Source of the DNA: Candidatus Gastranaerophilales bacterium
Lineage (GTDB): Bacteria > Cyanobacteriota > Vampirovibrionia > Gastranaerophilales > Gastranaerophilaceae
Assembly: GCA_944323695.1 (NCBI GenBank)
Contig: CALUTI010000005.1
Location: forward strand, 1-53,474
DNA length: 53,474 nt
Direction of reading: 5' to 3'
Under the pieces are notes generated by a model. That model was not told where the DNA came from. It made no database searches and saw only the letters and a list, made by a program, of their open reading frames with translations. Shown one piece after another: positions 35,162-43,486 of this stretch. The translations under genes and the position numbers were made by a program. How positions within the stretch are numbered: position 1 is the first letter of the stretch; every line of letters begins with the position of its first letter.

Positions 35162-36040
35162 ATGACAAAAGTATCTGTAATTATTCCGGTATATAACGTA
35201 GAAAATTATTTGCGCGACTGTCTTAACAGTGTTGTAAATCAAACATTAAAAGACATTGAGATTATCTGTATTAATGACGGTTCTACGGATAAGTCAAGAG
35301 AAATCCTGCAGGAATTTGCAGATAAAGATTCCCGTATAAAAATAATTGATCAGGAAAATAAAGGTCAGGCTGCGGCCAGAAATATAGGTATAAAACTGGC
35401 AAAAGGTGAATTCATCGGTTTTGTCGACAGTGATGATTGGCTTGCAGCGGATTTTTATGAAAAGCTTTATGATAGTGCTATAAAATTTAATGCGGATATT
35501 GCGGCTGGTAGTATTAAAAGATGCTTTGCATCAGGTAAATCAGAAGATTGGATTACCTATAAAAATATTACATTTACAAATAAATTAAGAAAAAAGTTTG
35601 ATTTGTGTAAAGTACCTAAATTCCATTATATATGGAATAAAATATACCGCAGGGTTCCATTTTTGCATAGCGGTGTGACTTTTGAAGAAGGCATCTATTT
35701 TGAAGATCTTGAGTTTATGCATAAAGTTCTTTGCTATCTTGACAATCTCGTGGCAGTTCCTGATGTGTTTTATTATTATCGTGATAATGTAAATTCTACT
35801 GTAAACTTAAAGTCTGACAGGCACTATAATGATCTTTTTTATGCAATAAGAAAATGCCAACAATTTATTAAAACACATAATATGAACGTCAATTACAAAT
35901 ATTATAACTGGCTGGATAAAGAAATTTGGAAAATTTTCGGCATAACTTTTTTAGTTATCAAAAAAAATGAATTCCAATTAAAAGTATTGTTATTTGGCTT
36001 TATAGAAATTTTTCATAAGATTAATTACACAAGACGCTGA
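35162..36040 (+). CDS. Family 2 glycosyltransferase, stand-alone
   Basis: 292 residues. Opening TKVSVIIPVYNVENYLRDCL, donor-binding ICINDGSTDKS and metal motif FVDSDDWL near residue 92. Outside the two glycan operons, between envelope genes. It may add a sugar to lipid A, a capsule or a membrane lipid. ATG 35162 with GAGGTG is preferred over the far-upstream TTG of the open frame. Confidence 0.85.
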   Translation: MTKVSVIIPVYNVENYLRDCLNSVVNQTLKDIEIICINDGSTDKSREILQEFADKDSRIKIIDQENKGQAAARNIGIKLAKGEFIGFVDSDDWLAADFYEKLYDSAIKFNADIAAGSIKRCFASGKSEDWITYKNITFTNKLRKKFDLCKVPKFHYIWNKIYRRVPFLHSGVTFEEGIYFEDLEFMHKVLCYLDNLVAVPDVFYYYRDNVNSTVNLKSDRHYNDLFYAIRKCQQFIKTHNMNVNYKYYNWLDKEIWKIFGITFLVIKKNEFQLKVLLFGFIEIFHKINYTRR

Positions 36041-36065
36041 TAAAAAAAGAGCCTTATAAAAGGCT
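36041..36065 (-). terminator. Hairpin with T-run on the minus strand
   Basis: GAGCCTT/AAGGCTC (36049-36065) with seven A on its 5' side, giving a T-run for minus-strand transcripts; on the plus strand it is a hairpin without T-run after the GT2 gene. A 14-bp perfect palindrome TTAATCATGATTAA at 36123-36136 lies further on and may be an operator. The rest of the 190-base gap shows nothing else. Confidence 0.5.
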
Positions 36066-36221
36066 CGTTGGAATTAAGAATAGCTGGAAGTATGAAAAAG
36101 ATTTAATTATATTAAACCCCTTTTAATCATGATTAACAATTACCCGAATGTCTGATAATTTTTTTAATTTGGCTTATATAAATGTAGACGTTCAGGTAAT
36201 GGCTGTGATTTGACATGTTTT

Positions 36222-36227
36222 TATAAT
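36222..36227 (+). promoter_or_regulatory. -10 box of MCE gene, predicted leaderless
   Basis: TATAAT exactly six bases before ATG 36234, with no ribosome site. The TTGACA at 36210 is only six bases from it and cannot be the matching -35. Confidence 0.65.
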
Positions 36228-36233
36228 TATTTT

Positions 36234-37145
36234 ATGAATAAATATTGGGAAATATTTAAGCAGAAAAAATTCTTAACGGTAATTGGTGTTGTGTTTCTTC
36301 TGGCAGTTCTTTATATTACCGTTAAAATGCTGACTAATATATATATTACAATTCAATTTGATGAACTGGCACCGTTTGAGTCAAATATGCCGGTATATTA
36401 TAAAGGTTTTCGTGTTGGTCGTACGCGCAGTATTAGACCTGATAAGGATTTTAAACATACTCTTATAAAAGTAGTGCTTGATTATAAAGAACTGAAACTC
36501 CCTAAAAATACTACTGCTCTTGTCAAAAAAATTGATAAAGGCGAAAAAGAAGGAAGATTTGATTATATTGACCTTATTTATCCTGATTCACCTTCAATTT
36601 ATCATCTTAAAACAGGGTCTTATATCAAAGGCAGAACATCACTTGACTGGAGCACTTTACTATCACAGCAGGCTGATAAAGGAAATTTGGACGATATAAG
36701 CGACGGTATCGGCAATCTGTTGGACAGCCTTAAAGATACCAGCGATTCTTTAAATACAATCTTCCAAACCTTGAATGAAATTCTTGCCGAAAACAGACCT
36801 AATATTATGGATGCGACATCTAATCTTTCTAAAACTACAAATAACCTGCAAGATGTGTCTTTAAAAATTAATAATTCTATCTCTCAGGACGGTATTAATA
36901 ATACAACCTCGGGTTTTGAAGGTTCATCTGAAAATATTGACGGAGCAACGAAAAATCTTAAAGAGGTCAGCGAAAATCTTAATCAAATGATGCCATATAT
37001 TGATGCAACAATTATTGATGTTAATACAACAATGTGTAATGTAACACAAATTTCTCAAGGAATTTTGGAGACACTTCAAAAACGTATGGGGCTTATGAGG
37101 CTTTTGATGGGACAACCAGTTAAAAAGAAAAAATGCTGCCCATAG
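36234..37145 (+). CDS. MCE/MlaD-family lipid-transport substrate-binding protein
   Basis: 303 residues. One N-terminal membrane span (FLTVIGVVFLLAVLYITV), then the single MCE domain about 30-115 (FESNMPVYYKGFRVGRTRSI), then a helical region with heptads from about 150 (LNTIFQTLNEILAENRPNI). A hexameric periplasmic ring that moves phospholipid between membranes, fed by an MlaE/F ABC system not seen here. ATG 36234 is preferred to TTG 36210: the TATAAT box leaves no room for the longer form. Fits the AsmA proteins nearby. Confidence 0.85.
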   Translation: MNKYWEIFKQKKFLTVIGVVFLLAVLYITVKMLTNIYITIQFDELAPFESNMPVYYKGFRVGRTRSIRPDKDFKHTLIKVVLDYKELKLPKNTTALVKKIDKGEKEGRFDYIDLIYPDSPSIYHLKTGSYIKGRTSLDWSTLLSQQADKGNLDDISDGIGNLLDSLKDTSDSLNTIFQTLNEILAENRPNIMDATSNLSKTTNNLQDVSLKINNSISQDGINNTTSGFEGSSENIDGATKNLKEVSENLNQMMPYIDATIIDVNTTMCNVTQISQGILETLQKRMGLMRLLMGQPVKKKKCCP

Positions 37146-37156
37146 TATTTTTATGA

Positions 37157-37162
37157 TATACT
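37157..37162 (+). promoter_or_regulatory. Extended -10 of antiporter gene, predicted leaderless
   Basis: TGATATACT: TATACT with upstream TG, exactly six bases before ATG 37169, no ribosome site. It begins 12 bases after the MCE gene ends. Confidence 0.65.
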
Positions 37163-37168
37163 CGGGCT

Positions 37169-38473
37169 ATGGAAATATTGCTTAACCCGGTTGTGGTATC
37201 AGTAGTTTTATTATGTATTTTATGCCTTTGCAAGGTCAATGTCCTTCTTGCAATTATGATATCGGCTATCGTAGGCGGGCTTGCAGGGCATCTTCCCATA
37301 CAGGATATTATGCATATATTTATAAGCGGCATGGGCGGGAATTCCGAAACCGCTTTAAGTTATATTTTGCTTGGCGCATTCGCCGCTTCTATGACACATA
37401 CGGGTCTTGCACCTCTTTTGGCTAAAAAAATCGGCAGTATTATTAAGTCAAATAAATATTTGCTAATAGCTATTTTGACAGGAATTGCAATCCTGTCCCA
37501 AAACCTTATACCCGTTCATATTGCCTTTATTCCAATATTAATCCCGCCGCTTTTGCATGTAATGAATAAATTAAAAATTGACAGGCGTGCAATTGCCTGT
37601 GCCCTGGCTTACGGTCTTAAAACACCCTATATAGTTCTTCCTGCTGGATTCGGATTAATATTTCAGGGACTCTTGGCGGATAATATCACCCAAAATGGTA
37701 TTACCGTTGCAAAATCCGATATATGGCATTATACGTGGTTTTTGGGAATCGCAATGACTGTCGGACTTTTTGTTGCTATATTTTTATCTTACAGAAAGCC
37801 GCGTGAATATGAGGATGTGAAAATTTCCGGTTATGATGAAACTGAAGATTTAAAGTTTAACAAAAGTCATTATATAACTTTATTTGCCGCTTTTATGACA
37901 CTTGTCATTCAGCTTTGGACTAATTCTTTACCGCTTGGCGCTCTTGTCGGGCTCGGAATTATTTTTGGTACAAAGGCAATTGACCATGACAAAATGGATA
38001 AACTTATTAATGAAGGAATTGGCATGATGGGGTATGTTGCCTTTGTAATGCTGGTTGCTGCGGGATTTGCATTTGTATTAAAAGAAACAGGCGGTGTGGA
38101 AGCTTTAGTTAGTGCAATTACGCCGTTTATGGCCGGCAGTAAGCTGATAGCTGCTGCATTAATGCTTTTTGTCGGGCTTTTTGTAACTATGGGAATAGGA
38201 ACTTCTTTTGGAACAATCCCGATTTTAGCTGTTTTATATGTACCGATATGTATAAGTCTGGGATTTAGTCTGCCTGCCACTGTCATTGTAATCGCTGCGG
38301 CAGCGGCTCTTGGTGATGCGGGTTCCCCTGCATCCGACACGACACTCGGCCCGACGGCCGGTTTGGATGCCGACGGGCAGCACAACCATATTTGGGATAC
38401 CTGTGTGCCGACATTTTTACATTATAATATTCCGCTAATAATTTTTGCGTTACTTTCTGTTATAATATTTTAG
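37169..38473 (+). CDS. Na+/H+ antiporter family protein (NhaC/YuiF-like)
   Basis: 434 residues, 10-12 hydrophobic spans. Sequences such as AIMISAIVGGLAGHLP, ALAYGLKTPYIVLPAGFG and AAALGDAGSPASDTTLGPTAGL fit the ion-transporter superfamily that includes NhaC and the YuiF group. Exchanges Na+ or a small organic anion/amino acid for protons across the inner membrane; substrate not certain. Not related in sequence to the 16880 antiporter. Confidence 0.8.
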   Translation: MEILLNPVVVSVVLLCILCLCKVNVLLAIMISAIVGGLAGHLPIQDIMHIFISGMGGNSETALSYILLGAFAASMTHTGLAPLLAKKIGSIIKSNKYLLIAILTGIAILSQNLIPVHIAFIPILIPPLLHVMNKLKIDRRAIACALAYGLKTPYIVLPAGFGLIFQGLLADNITQNGITVAKSDIWHYTWFLGIAMTVGLFVAIFLSYRKPREYEDVKISGYDETEDLKFNKSHYITLFAAFMTLVIQLWTNSLPLGALVGLGIIFGTKAIDHDKMDKLINEGIGMMGYVAFVMLVAAGFAFVLKETGGVEALVSAITPFMAGSKLIAAALMLFVGLFVTMGIGTSFGTIPILAVLYVPICISLGFSLPATVIVIAAAAALGDAGSPASDTTLGPTAGLDADGQHNHIWDTCVPTFLHYNIPLIIFALLSVIIF

Positions 38474-38530
38474 GGGTGTATGGTAAAACATTAAAATTTA
38501 TGTTATTATATTTCTAAAAAGGAGCGTATT

Positions 38531-39253
38531 ATGTTTGAAAAATTGGAAAAATATCAACTTACTTTATTAGCTTTAATTTTAGCCTTCGGTGTATTTTTTG
38601 CTACAAAATATGCAACTAATTCTCTTTCACGTGAAGGAATTACGGTTACAGGTTCTGCCTATGAAATCGTAAAATCCGATTCCGGAAAGCTTACTTTTGA
38701 TATTAGTATTCAGGCTAAGACAAAATCTGAAGCTTATAATCTTATGAAAACACAGCTCCCGGTTGTAAAAAATTATTTAAAAGAAAACGGAATTGAAAAT
38801 ATTGATATTAAAACATATAATGGTTATTATACATATAAATATAACCCTGTTACAAGAAGTTATACTAATGAAGTTGATTCATATAAACTACTTCAGCCTG
38901 TTGAAGTAACTTCAAATGATGTCAATAAAATTAAAGAACTTTCACTGGATATCCAGAGCCTTTTAGATAAAGGTATTGATATTAATGTAAATCAGGCATC
39001 ATATTTCTACTCAAAGCTTCCGGAGTTAAAGGTAAAACTTTTGGGTGATGCGACAACTGACGCTAAAGACCGTGCAGCAGCTATGTTAAAAGCTACTCAT
39101 AACAGAGTCGGGAAAATTCAATCTGTTAAAATGGGTGTATTCCAGATAACAGATGTAGATTCAACAAGTGTTTCTGATATGGGAATCAACGATACTTCAA
39201 CAATAGATAAAAAAGTTACTGCTGTGGCAAATGTTGTGTTCAAGATTAAATAA
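38531..39253 (+). CDS. SIMPL-domain (DUF541) exported protein
   Basis: 240 residues. N-terminal hydrophobic segment LTLLALILAFGVFFATKYA (signal anchor), then the SIMPL fold from about 40 to 238: ITVTGSAYEIVKSDSGKLTF and ATTDAKDRAAAMLKA are typical. Periplasmic or membrane-anchored; members include Bp26 and YggE, the latter linked to oxidative stress. Ribosome site AAGGAG. The next exported protein follows 12 bases on. Confidence 0.85.
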   Translation: MFEKLEKYQLTLLALILAFGVFFATKYATNSLSREGITVTGSAYEIVKSDSGKLTFDISIQAKTKSEAYNLMKTQLPVVKNYLKENGIENIDIKTYNGYYTYKYNPVTRSYTNEVDSYKLLQPVEVTSNDVNKIKELSLDIQSLLDKGIDINVNQASYFYSKLPELKVKLLGDATTDAKDRAAAMLKATHNRVGKIQSVKMGVFQITDVDSTSVSDMGINDTSTIDKKVTAVANVVFKIK

Positions 39254-39265
39254 CAAAGGATTTGT

Positions 39266-39607
39266 ATGAAAAAGATTATTTTATTATCATCTGTAATATT
39301 TATGTCAACTTTGACGGCATATTCTTATTCAGGAATTGACATTAATCCTGCAACTATGCCATTACAGTTTATACAGCAGCAGACTTTCCAAAAAAATGAT
39401 ATATATGATTACAGAAGATTTACTGATGCTTATGATAATCCTATAGAAAAGCGGAATGAAAGTCCGGAAGAAATTCAGGCTGAATTTGAAGAAATCCAAA
39501 ATCTGAAACAGCCGCCGAAAATCATGCTAGGTCAACCTAAAAAAGAGTCTGAAATGGAATTAATTCAAGATAACGGGCACATACATATTAAGCATGTAGG
39601 TGATTAA
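39266..39607 (+). CDS. Small exported hypothetical protein
   Basis: 113 residues, not recognised. Signal peptide MKKIILLSSVIFMSTLTAYSYS, then a hydrophilic body rich in Gln, Glu and Pro (PEEIQAEFEEIQNLKQPP). No Cys. Ribosome site AAAGGA. Likely co-transcribed with the SIMPL gene. Converges on the next gene with a 4-base overlap. Confidence 0.7.
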   Translation: MKKIILLSSVIFMSTLTAYSYSGIDINPATMPLQFIQQQTFQKNDIYDYRRFTDAYDNPIEKRNESPEEIQAEFEEIQNLKQPPKIMLGQPKKESEMELIQDNGHIHIKHVGD

Positions 39608-40281
39608 TTACTTTCTCCGGCTCTGTATCCGCATAGAACATATATAGGCGGCAAAATCGGCGCAACCGGCAATTTTTTTAATGCCGGAATGTCTGTCATT
39701 GCAAGGGCTCCTAATGCATCGTCAATATTTGCAATGGAATCTTTCATTGTTAATTTTCTATCAGGTACTTTGTCCTTTGGATCGCAAATTAGGTTTGACA
39801 GTTTTGCAGCGCCGAACATGCCGCCTAAAAGCCCTATAAAAATAGCACTAATTTTACCGTAAATATTATTTAACGGTTTTATTTTGTCTGTTAATTTGGA
39901 TAGTCCGAGAACAACTACAGGCGGAATTGCCGCATTCATAAATTGGAATATACCTTCGTTAAATTTTTGTTTTTTGTCAAATCTATCTGCACCTATCATG
40001 CCGCCTGCAACCCCTCCGATTATACTTCCGGCACTGATGCCTATAATCTCCTTTAAGCCGTATTCCATTTTTAAAATATTTTTTTGCTGTTTTTGGGCAA
40101 AAGTTAAAAGCGGAATTGTGGTACCGACAATTGCACCTGTTAATGCGCGTATGGATTCTTTTCTTTCGCTTTCGCGCATTTGGTGGTATCTGTAGGATAA
40201 ATATCCGTTTTTTGATGTTCTGTTACTTGAAAACGAATTTAGGGTTGTATATTCTGAAGTATGGTTTATTCCCTTTATCAT
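39604..40281 (-). CDS. Hypothetical membrane protein with glycine-rich spans
   Basis: 225 residues, not recognised. The first 45 residues are hydrophilic; hydrophobic, Gly-rich segments follow (LTGAIVGTTIPLLTFA, GISAGSIIGGVAGGMIGA, AAIPPVVVLGLS, ISAIFIGLLGGMFGAA). Probably four membrane spans. A TATAAT box lies about 20 bases before the start with no clear ribosome site. Similar in general design to the protein at 22328-22819. Confidence 0.65.
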   Translation of the reverse strand: MIKGINHTSEYTTLNSFSSNRTSKNGYLSYRYHQMRESERKESIRALTGAIVGTTIPLLTFAQKQQKNILKMEYGLKEIIGISAGSIIGGVAGGMIGADRFDKKQKFNEGIFQFMNAAIPPVVVLGLSKLTDKIKPLNNIYGKISAIFIGLLGGMFGAAKLSNLICDPKDKVPDRKLTMKDSIANIDDALGALAMTDIPALKKLPVAPILPPIYVLCGYRAGESN

Positions 40282-40421
40282 ATTAAATGTCCGGTTTTAT
40301 ATTATAAGTGTATCATAAACATTTAAAAAAATATTATTCTAAAGTTTATTAACGATTAATACCGCATCAGGTGATTAAATATTCCTGTTTTATTTTATAA
40401 TCAATAAAAAGGAGATATATT

Positions 40422-40751
40422 ATGGCATTATTTTTGAGATGGTTGTTATATACATTAGCGTTAATATTTACTTCATGGGTTGTTCCGGGAATTGAGGTTT
40501 CAAGTTTTTTGAATGCAATGTTTGTAGTTGTTATTATTGCATTAATTAATACGTTTATAAAACCTTTCCTTCAAATAATTACATTGCCTATAAATATTTT
40601 GACGCTCGGGTTGTTTAGTTTGGTAATAAATGCTTTGCTATTAATGCTTGCAGGATATATAACCCCCGGGTTTGAAGTCGAAGGATTTTTAAGCGCTTTA
40701 TTTGGCTCAATAATTTTATCGTTATTTACGCTTGGTATAAGTAGAATTTAA
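40422..40751 (+). CDS. Phage-holin-like (YvlD/superfamily IV) membrane protein
   Basis: 109 residues, four membrane spans. The core INTFIKPFLQIITLPINILTLGLFSLVINALLLML is the conserved signature of this chromosomal family, widespread in cyanobacteria and Firmicutes; despite its name no lysis role is established. TATAAT at 40396-40401 and AAGGAG before ATG. A terminator follows at once, so it is a single-gene unit. Confidence 0.9.
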   Translation: MALFLRWLLYTLALIFTSWVVPGIEVSSFLNAMFVVVIIALINTFIKPFLQIITLPINILTLGLFSLVINALLLMLAGYITPGFEVEGFLSALFGSIILSLFTLGISRI

Positions 40752-40775
40752 AAGGCTCTCAATGAGCCTTTTTTT
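40751..40775. terminator. Rho-independent terminator
   Basis: AAAGGCTC, loop TCAAT, GAGCCTTT and T-run (to 40775). Ends the holin-like gene; the converging hypothetical gene stops at 40774 within it. Confidence 0.88.
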
Positions 40776-41031
40776 ATCCTATTTCCGGAACCTTGTAATC
40801 AGATTTAGGTATATCATTTTCATCACGCATAATTGGTTTTGTATAAACCGGTTTTTTTGCCGGCTCAGGCATCTGCGGTACAACCTTTTCCTTAGCGGGC
40901 GTGATTGTTACGGGAGTGTTTTGTTCATCAATAGTTGCTCTGTTCATTTTAACAATAAAATGACACATAACTGAAAGAATGATTAAACATAGAATTATAC
41001 CAATAATTTTGAGAATATTCTTATGATTCAT
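40774..41031 (-). CDS. Small membrane-anchored hypothetical protein
   Basis: 85 residues, not recognised. A basic N-terminus MNHKNILK leads into one hydrophobic span IIGIILCLIILSVMCHFIV (a signal anchor), then a Pro- and Lys-rich hydrophilic tail facing the periplasm. Ribosome site GTGGAGC before ATG 41031. Confidence 0.65.
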   Translation of the reverse strand: MNHKNILKIIGIILCLIILSVMCHFIVKMNRATIDEQNTPVTITPAKEKVVPQMPEPAKKPVYTKPIMRDENDIPKSDYKVPEIG

Positions 41032-41050
41032 TGCTAATGCTCCACTTATA

Positions 41051-41268
41051 GAATAATGTCGGAGAAGGGACTGTCTTGGATTTCCTTCACGCTCGAATAG
41101 TTTCGCTTTTGAACCTGCGGTTCAAGTCAGCTCAATATTCTCGCTACCCGAACTAAATCAATCGTTCGTCCGGAAATCCGCTTGACCCCTGACCGAACTC
41201 CGCTCGGTAGGGTTCTTCGTCCTTACTCTTATTATTTGTATTTTGTGAATAATGTCGGAGAAGGGACT
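41051..41268. repeat. 22-bp perfect direct repeat duplicating the tRNA-Leu 3' end
   Basis: 41247-41268 and 41051-41072 are identical. The tRNA copy covers the last 16 bases of the gene plus 6 flanking bases; the other copy lies 196 bp downstream in the direction of the tRNA. The 174 bases between are GC-richer, with a small TTGAACC/GGTTCAA hairpin (about 41112-41128) and no gene I can support. The layout is the same as at the tRNA-Ser gene, with the repeat beginning at the same place in the T loop. Confidence 0.78.
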
Positions 41269-41333
41269 TGAACCCTCACGAATTTCTTCATACGCACCTG
41301 AAACGTACGTGTCTACCATTCCACCACTCCGAC
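41253..41333 (-). tRNA. tRNA-Leu (anticodon CAG)
   Basis: On the minus strand: acceptor GTCGGAG/CTCCGAC, discriminator A at 41253. Anticodon stem TACGT/GCGTA with loop TTCAGGT gives CAG, decoding CUG. A long variable arm and T arm GAGGG-TTCAAGT-CCCTT mark a class II tRNA. CCA not encoded. The gap 41334-41611 (278 bases) holds only the hairpin at 41555-41587. Confidence 0.95.
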
Positions 41334-41554
41334 AGAATTTAATAATATTATAATACAAAATTTTGGCATGTGTTAATTTATAGGATTAAATTCTTATCAG
41401 ATTTATTCAACATTTAATTCATTTTGATGCGAATAATGCAAATCAAGTTTTATAAACGTTTTCGCTGATGTTTATATCTAAAAATTACATTTTTTAATGT
41501 TAAATATAATTAAATTTTATTTGTGATATCATGAGTTTGCTTTGATATTATATG

Positions 41555-41587
41555 TTTTATACAAAATAAACAAAATGTTGTATAAAA
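41555..41587 (+). promoter_or_regulatory. 10-bp inverted repeat upstream of glycan operon 2
   Basis: TTTTATACAA (41555-41564) and TTGTATAAAA (41578-41587), a perfect inverted repeat with a 13-base loop, 24 bases before the first gene of the operon. It contains TTATACAAAATAA, shared with the inverted repeat at 16711-16764 after operon 1. Could be a regulator operator, or an untranslated-leader hairpin. The promoter itself is not clear. Confidence 0.55.
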
Positions 41588-41611
41588 TTAAAAATGGAGT
41601 ATTTGAAATAA

Positions 41612-43114
41612 ATGAAAATAATTATACAAGCAGGGGGAAAAGGAACAAGATTAGAAGGGCTAACAAGGAATAAGCCTAAATGCCTGGTTCCGGTAAATAA
41701 TTTGCCAATTATATTTTATGCCTTCCAAAAATTCAAGGATGCGGAATTTACTATAATAGCAGATTATAAAACAGATGTTCTTGAAAAATATTTGAAGGTT
41801 TTTGCTGCTCAATATAATTATAAAATTGTTAAAGCAAATAAAAAAGGCACGATTTCAGGGATAAAAGAGACGATAGCAACATTTTCTCCGGAAGAGCCGT
41901 TTATGATTATGTGGTGTGATTTAATCCTTTCAAAAGATTTTCAAATCCCTGTCAAAAAAGGTAATTACATTGGTATTTCAAAGGATTTTGAATGCCGTTG
42001 GTCTTATGTAGACAAAAAATTTATTAAAGAACCGTCTAAGGAAAACGGTGTTGCAGGATTATTTGTTTTTGAAAACAAAAAAATGCTTGAAAATATTCCG
42101 GAAGAAGGTGCGCTTGTAGCTTGGTTAGAAAAACAAAATATCGAATTTAACAGACTTGATTTATATGGTTCAAGAGAAATTGGGACATTGTTATCTTATT
42201 CTGATAATAATGATTCTACACCAAGGTGCCGCCCTTTTAATTCAATGGAATTTAACGGCGATATTATTATCAAACGCGGTATAAATGAGCAGGGAAAAAA
42301 GATTGCCGTGGATGAAATTGCATGGTACAAGCATGTAAAATCATTAGGATTTGAAAATATTCCTGAAATTTTTGAATACGAGCCGTTAAAAATGAAACTT
42401 GTTCAAGGCAAAAATATTTATGAATATGATTGCCTTACAAAATCTCAAAAGAGAGAAATATTAAGGAAACTTATAGAAGCGTTGAAAGAATTGCATAACC
42501 TTGAACCAAAACAACCGGTGGTGATTCAGGATGTTGAAGATAATTTCTTAAATAAAACTTTTGACAGATTATCTAAAATTGAAAACCTTGTTCCGTTTGC
42601 TAATAATGAATTTATTAAAATTAACGGACAATATTATAAAAATGTATTTTTTAACAGAGAAGAATTAAAGGCTGCAGTGAAAAACGTTTATCCTAAAGAA
42701 TTTTGTCTTATCCATGGGGATTGTACTTTTTCAAATCTTATGTTTGATACCTTTAATATGAAAGCAATTTTGATAGATCCGAGAGGGTATTTTGGCAAAA
42801 CAAAATTGTATGGTGATGAAGATTATGATTGGGCTAAATTATACTACTCAATAAAAGGTGAATATGACCAATTTAATCGTAAAAAGTTTACGCTTGATAT
42901 ACGAGAAAAAGATGTTGAATTTGCGATTAAACCTAATAATTGGGCTGACATGGAGGAATTTTTCTTTGATTGTCTGCCGCATGTAAGCAAGTATAAAATA
43001 AAACTTTTGCATGCGATTATTTGGTTATCTTTAACGACTTATGCGTGGGAAGATTACGATTCTATCTGCGGGGCTTTTTATAACGGTATTGTGAAGTTGG
43101 GTGAGGTTTTATAG
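41612..43114 (+). CDS. Bifunctional sugar nucleotidyltransferase / phosphotransferase (kinase)
   Basis: 500 residues, two domains. Residues 1 to about 195 are a nucleotidyltransferase: IIIQAGGKGTRLEGLTRNKPK at the N-terminus and MIMWCDLILSKDF for the metal site. From about 205 an aminoglycoside/choline-kinase-like domain follows, with the catalytic loop LIHGDCTFSNLMFD near 367-380 and metal motif LIDPRG near 388. One enzyme could phosphorylate a sugar or polyol and then attach a nucleotide, giving an activated donor for operon 2. Substrate not known. First gene of the operon, weak ribosome site. Confidence 0.8.
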   Translation: MKIIIQAGGKGTRLEGLTRNKPKCLVPVNNLPIIFYAFQKFKDAEFTIIADYKTDVLEKYLKVFAAQYNYKIVKANKKGTISGIKETIATFSPEEPFMIMWCDLILSKDFQIPVKKGNYIGISKDFECRWSYVDKKFIKEPSKENGVAGLFVFENKKMLENIPEEGALVAWLEKQNIEFNRLDLYGSREIGTLLSYSDNNDSTPRCRPFNSMEFNGDIIIKRGINEQGKKIAVDEIAWYKHVKSLGFENIPEIFEYEPLKMKLVQGKNIYEYDCLTKSQKREILRKLIEALKELHNLEPKQPVVIQDVEDNFLNKTFDRLSKIENLVPFANNEFIKINGQYYKNVFFNREELKAAVKNVYPKEFCLIHGDCTFSNLMFDTFNMKAILIDPRGYFGKTKLYGDEDYDWAKLYYSIKGEYDQFNRKKFTLDIREKDVEFAIKPNNWADMEEFFFDCLPHVSKYKIKLLHAIIWLSLTTYAWEDYDSICGAFYNGIVKLGEVL

Positions 43115-43483
43115 ATGTTAGAATTTTCCTCCCTTGCTAAAACATGGATATTAGATATTGACGGAACAATTGTAAAGCATAACGGCTATAAAATTGACGG
43201 TTATGATACTTTGCTGCCCGGGGTTAAAGAATTTTTTGAAAAAATTGCAAATGAGGATAAGGTGGTTTTGCTTACCGCCAGAAAAGGTGAGTATTTAGAG
43301 AGTTTAAAGACTTTTTTAAAAGCTAATAATATCCGATATGATTATCTTTTGTGTGATATGCCTGTTGGTGAAAGAGTTTTGGTTAATGACACAAAGCCGA
43401 GCGGATTGAAAACTGCTTTTGCAGTAAATAAGAACCGCGATGGAAGATTGGATCTGGAGTATAAAATTTGTATGGAGATTTAA
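43115..43483 (+). CDS. HAD-family phosphatase, small, glycan-operon type
   Basis: 122 residues. HAD nucleophile motif WILDIDGTIV near residue 11, motif II VVLLTARKGEYL, and VNDTKPSG for motif IV. A minimal HAD without cap domain, as in capsule-locus phosphatases. It directly follows the kinase/nucleotidyltransferase gene with no gap, so it likely removes phosphate from the same pathway's intermediate. GGTGAGG serves as ribosome site. Confidence 0.78.
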   Translation: MLEFSSLAKTWILDIDGTIVKHNGYKIDGYDTLLPGVKEFFEKIANEDKVVLLTARKGEYLESLKTFLKANNIRYDYLLCDMPVGERVLVNDTKPSGLKTAFAVNKNRDGRLDLEYKICMEI

Positions 43484-43486
43484 TAA

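Noticed and set aside
36210-36233. TTG start and TTGACA box for the MCE gene
   Set aside because: TTGACA is only six bases from TATAAT and not a -35; a TTG start here would lie before the predicted transcription start and lacks a ribosome site.
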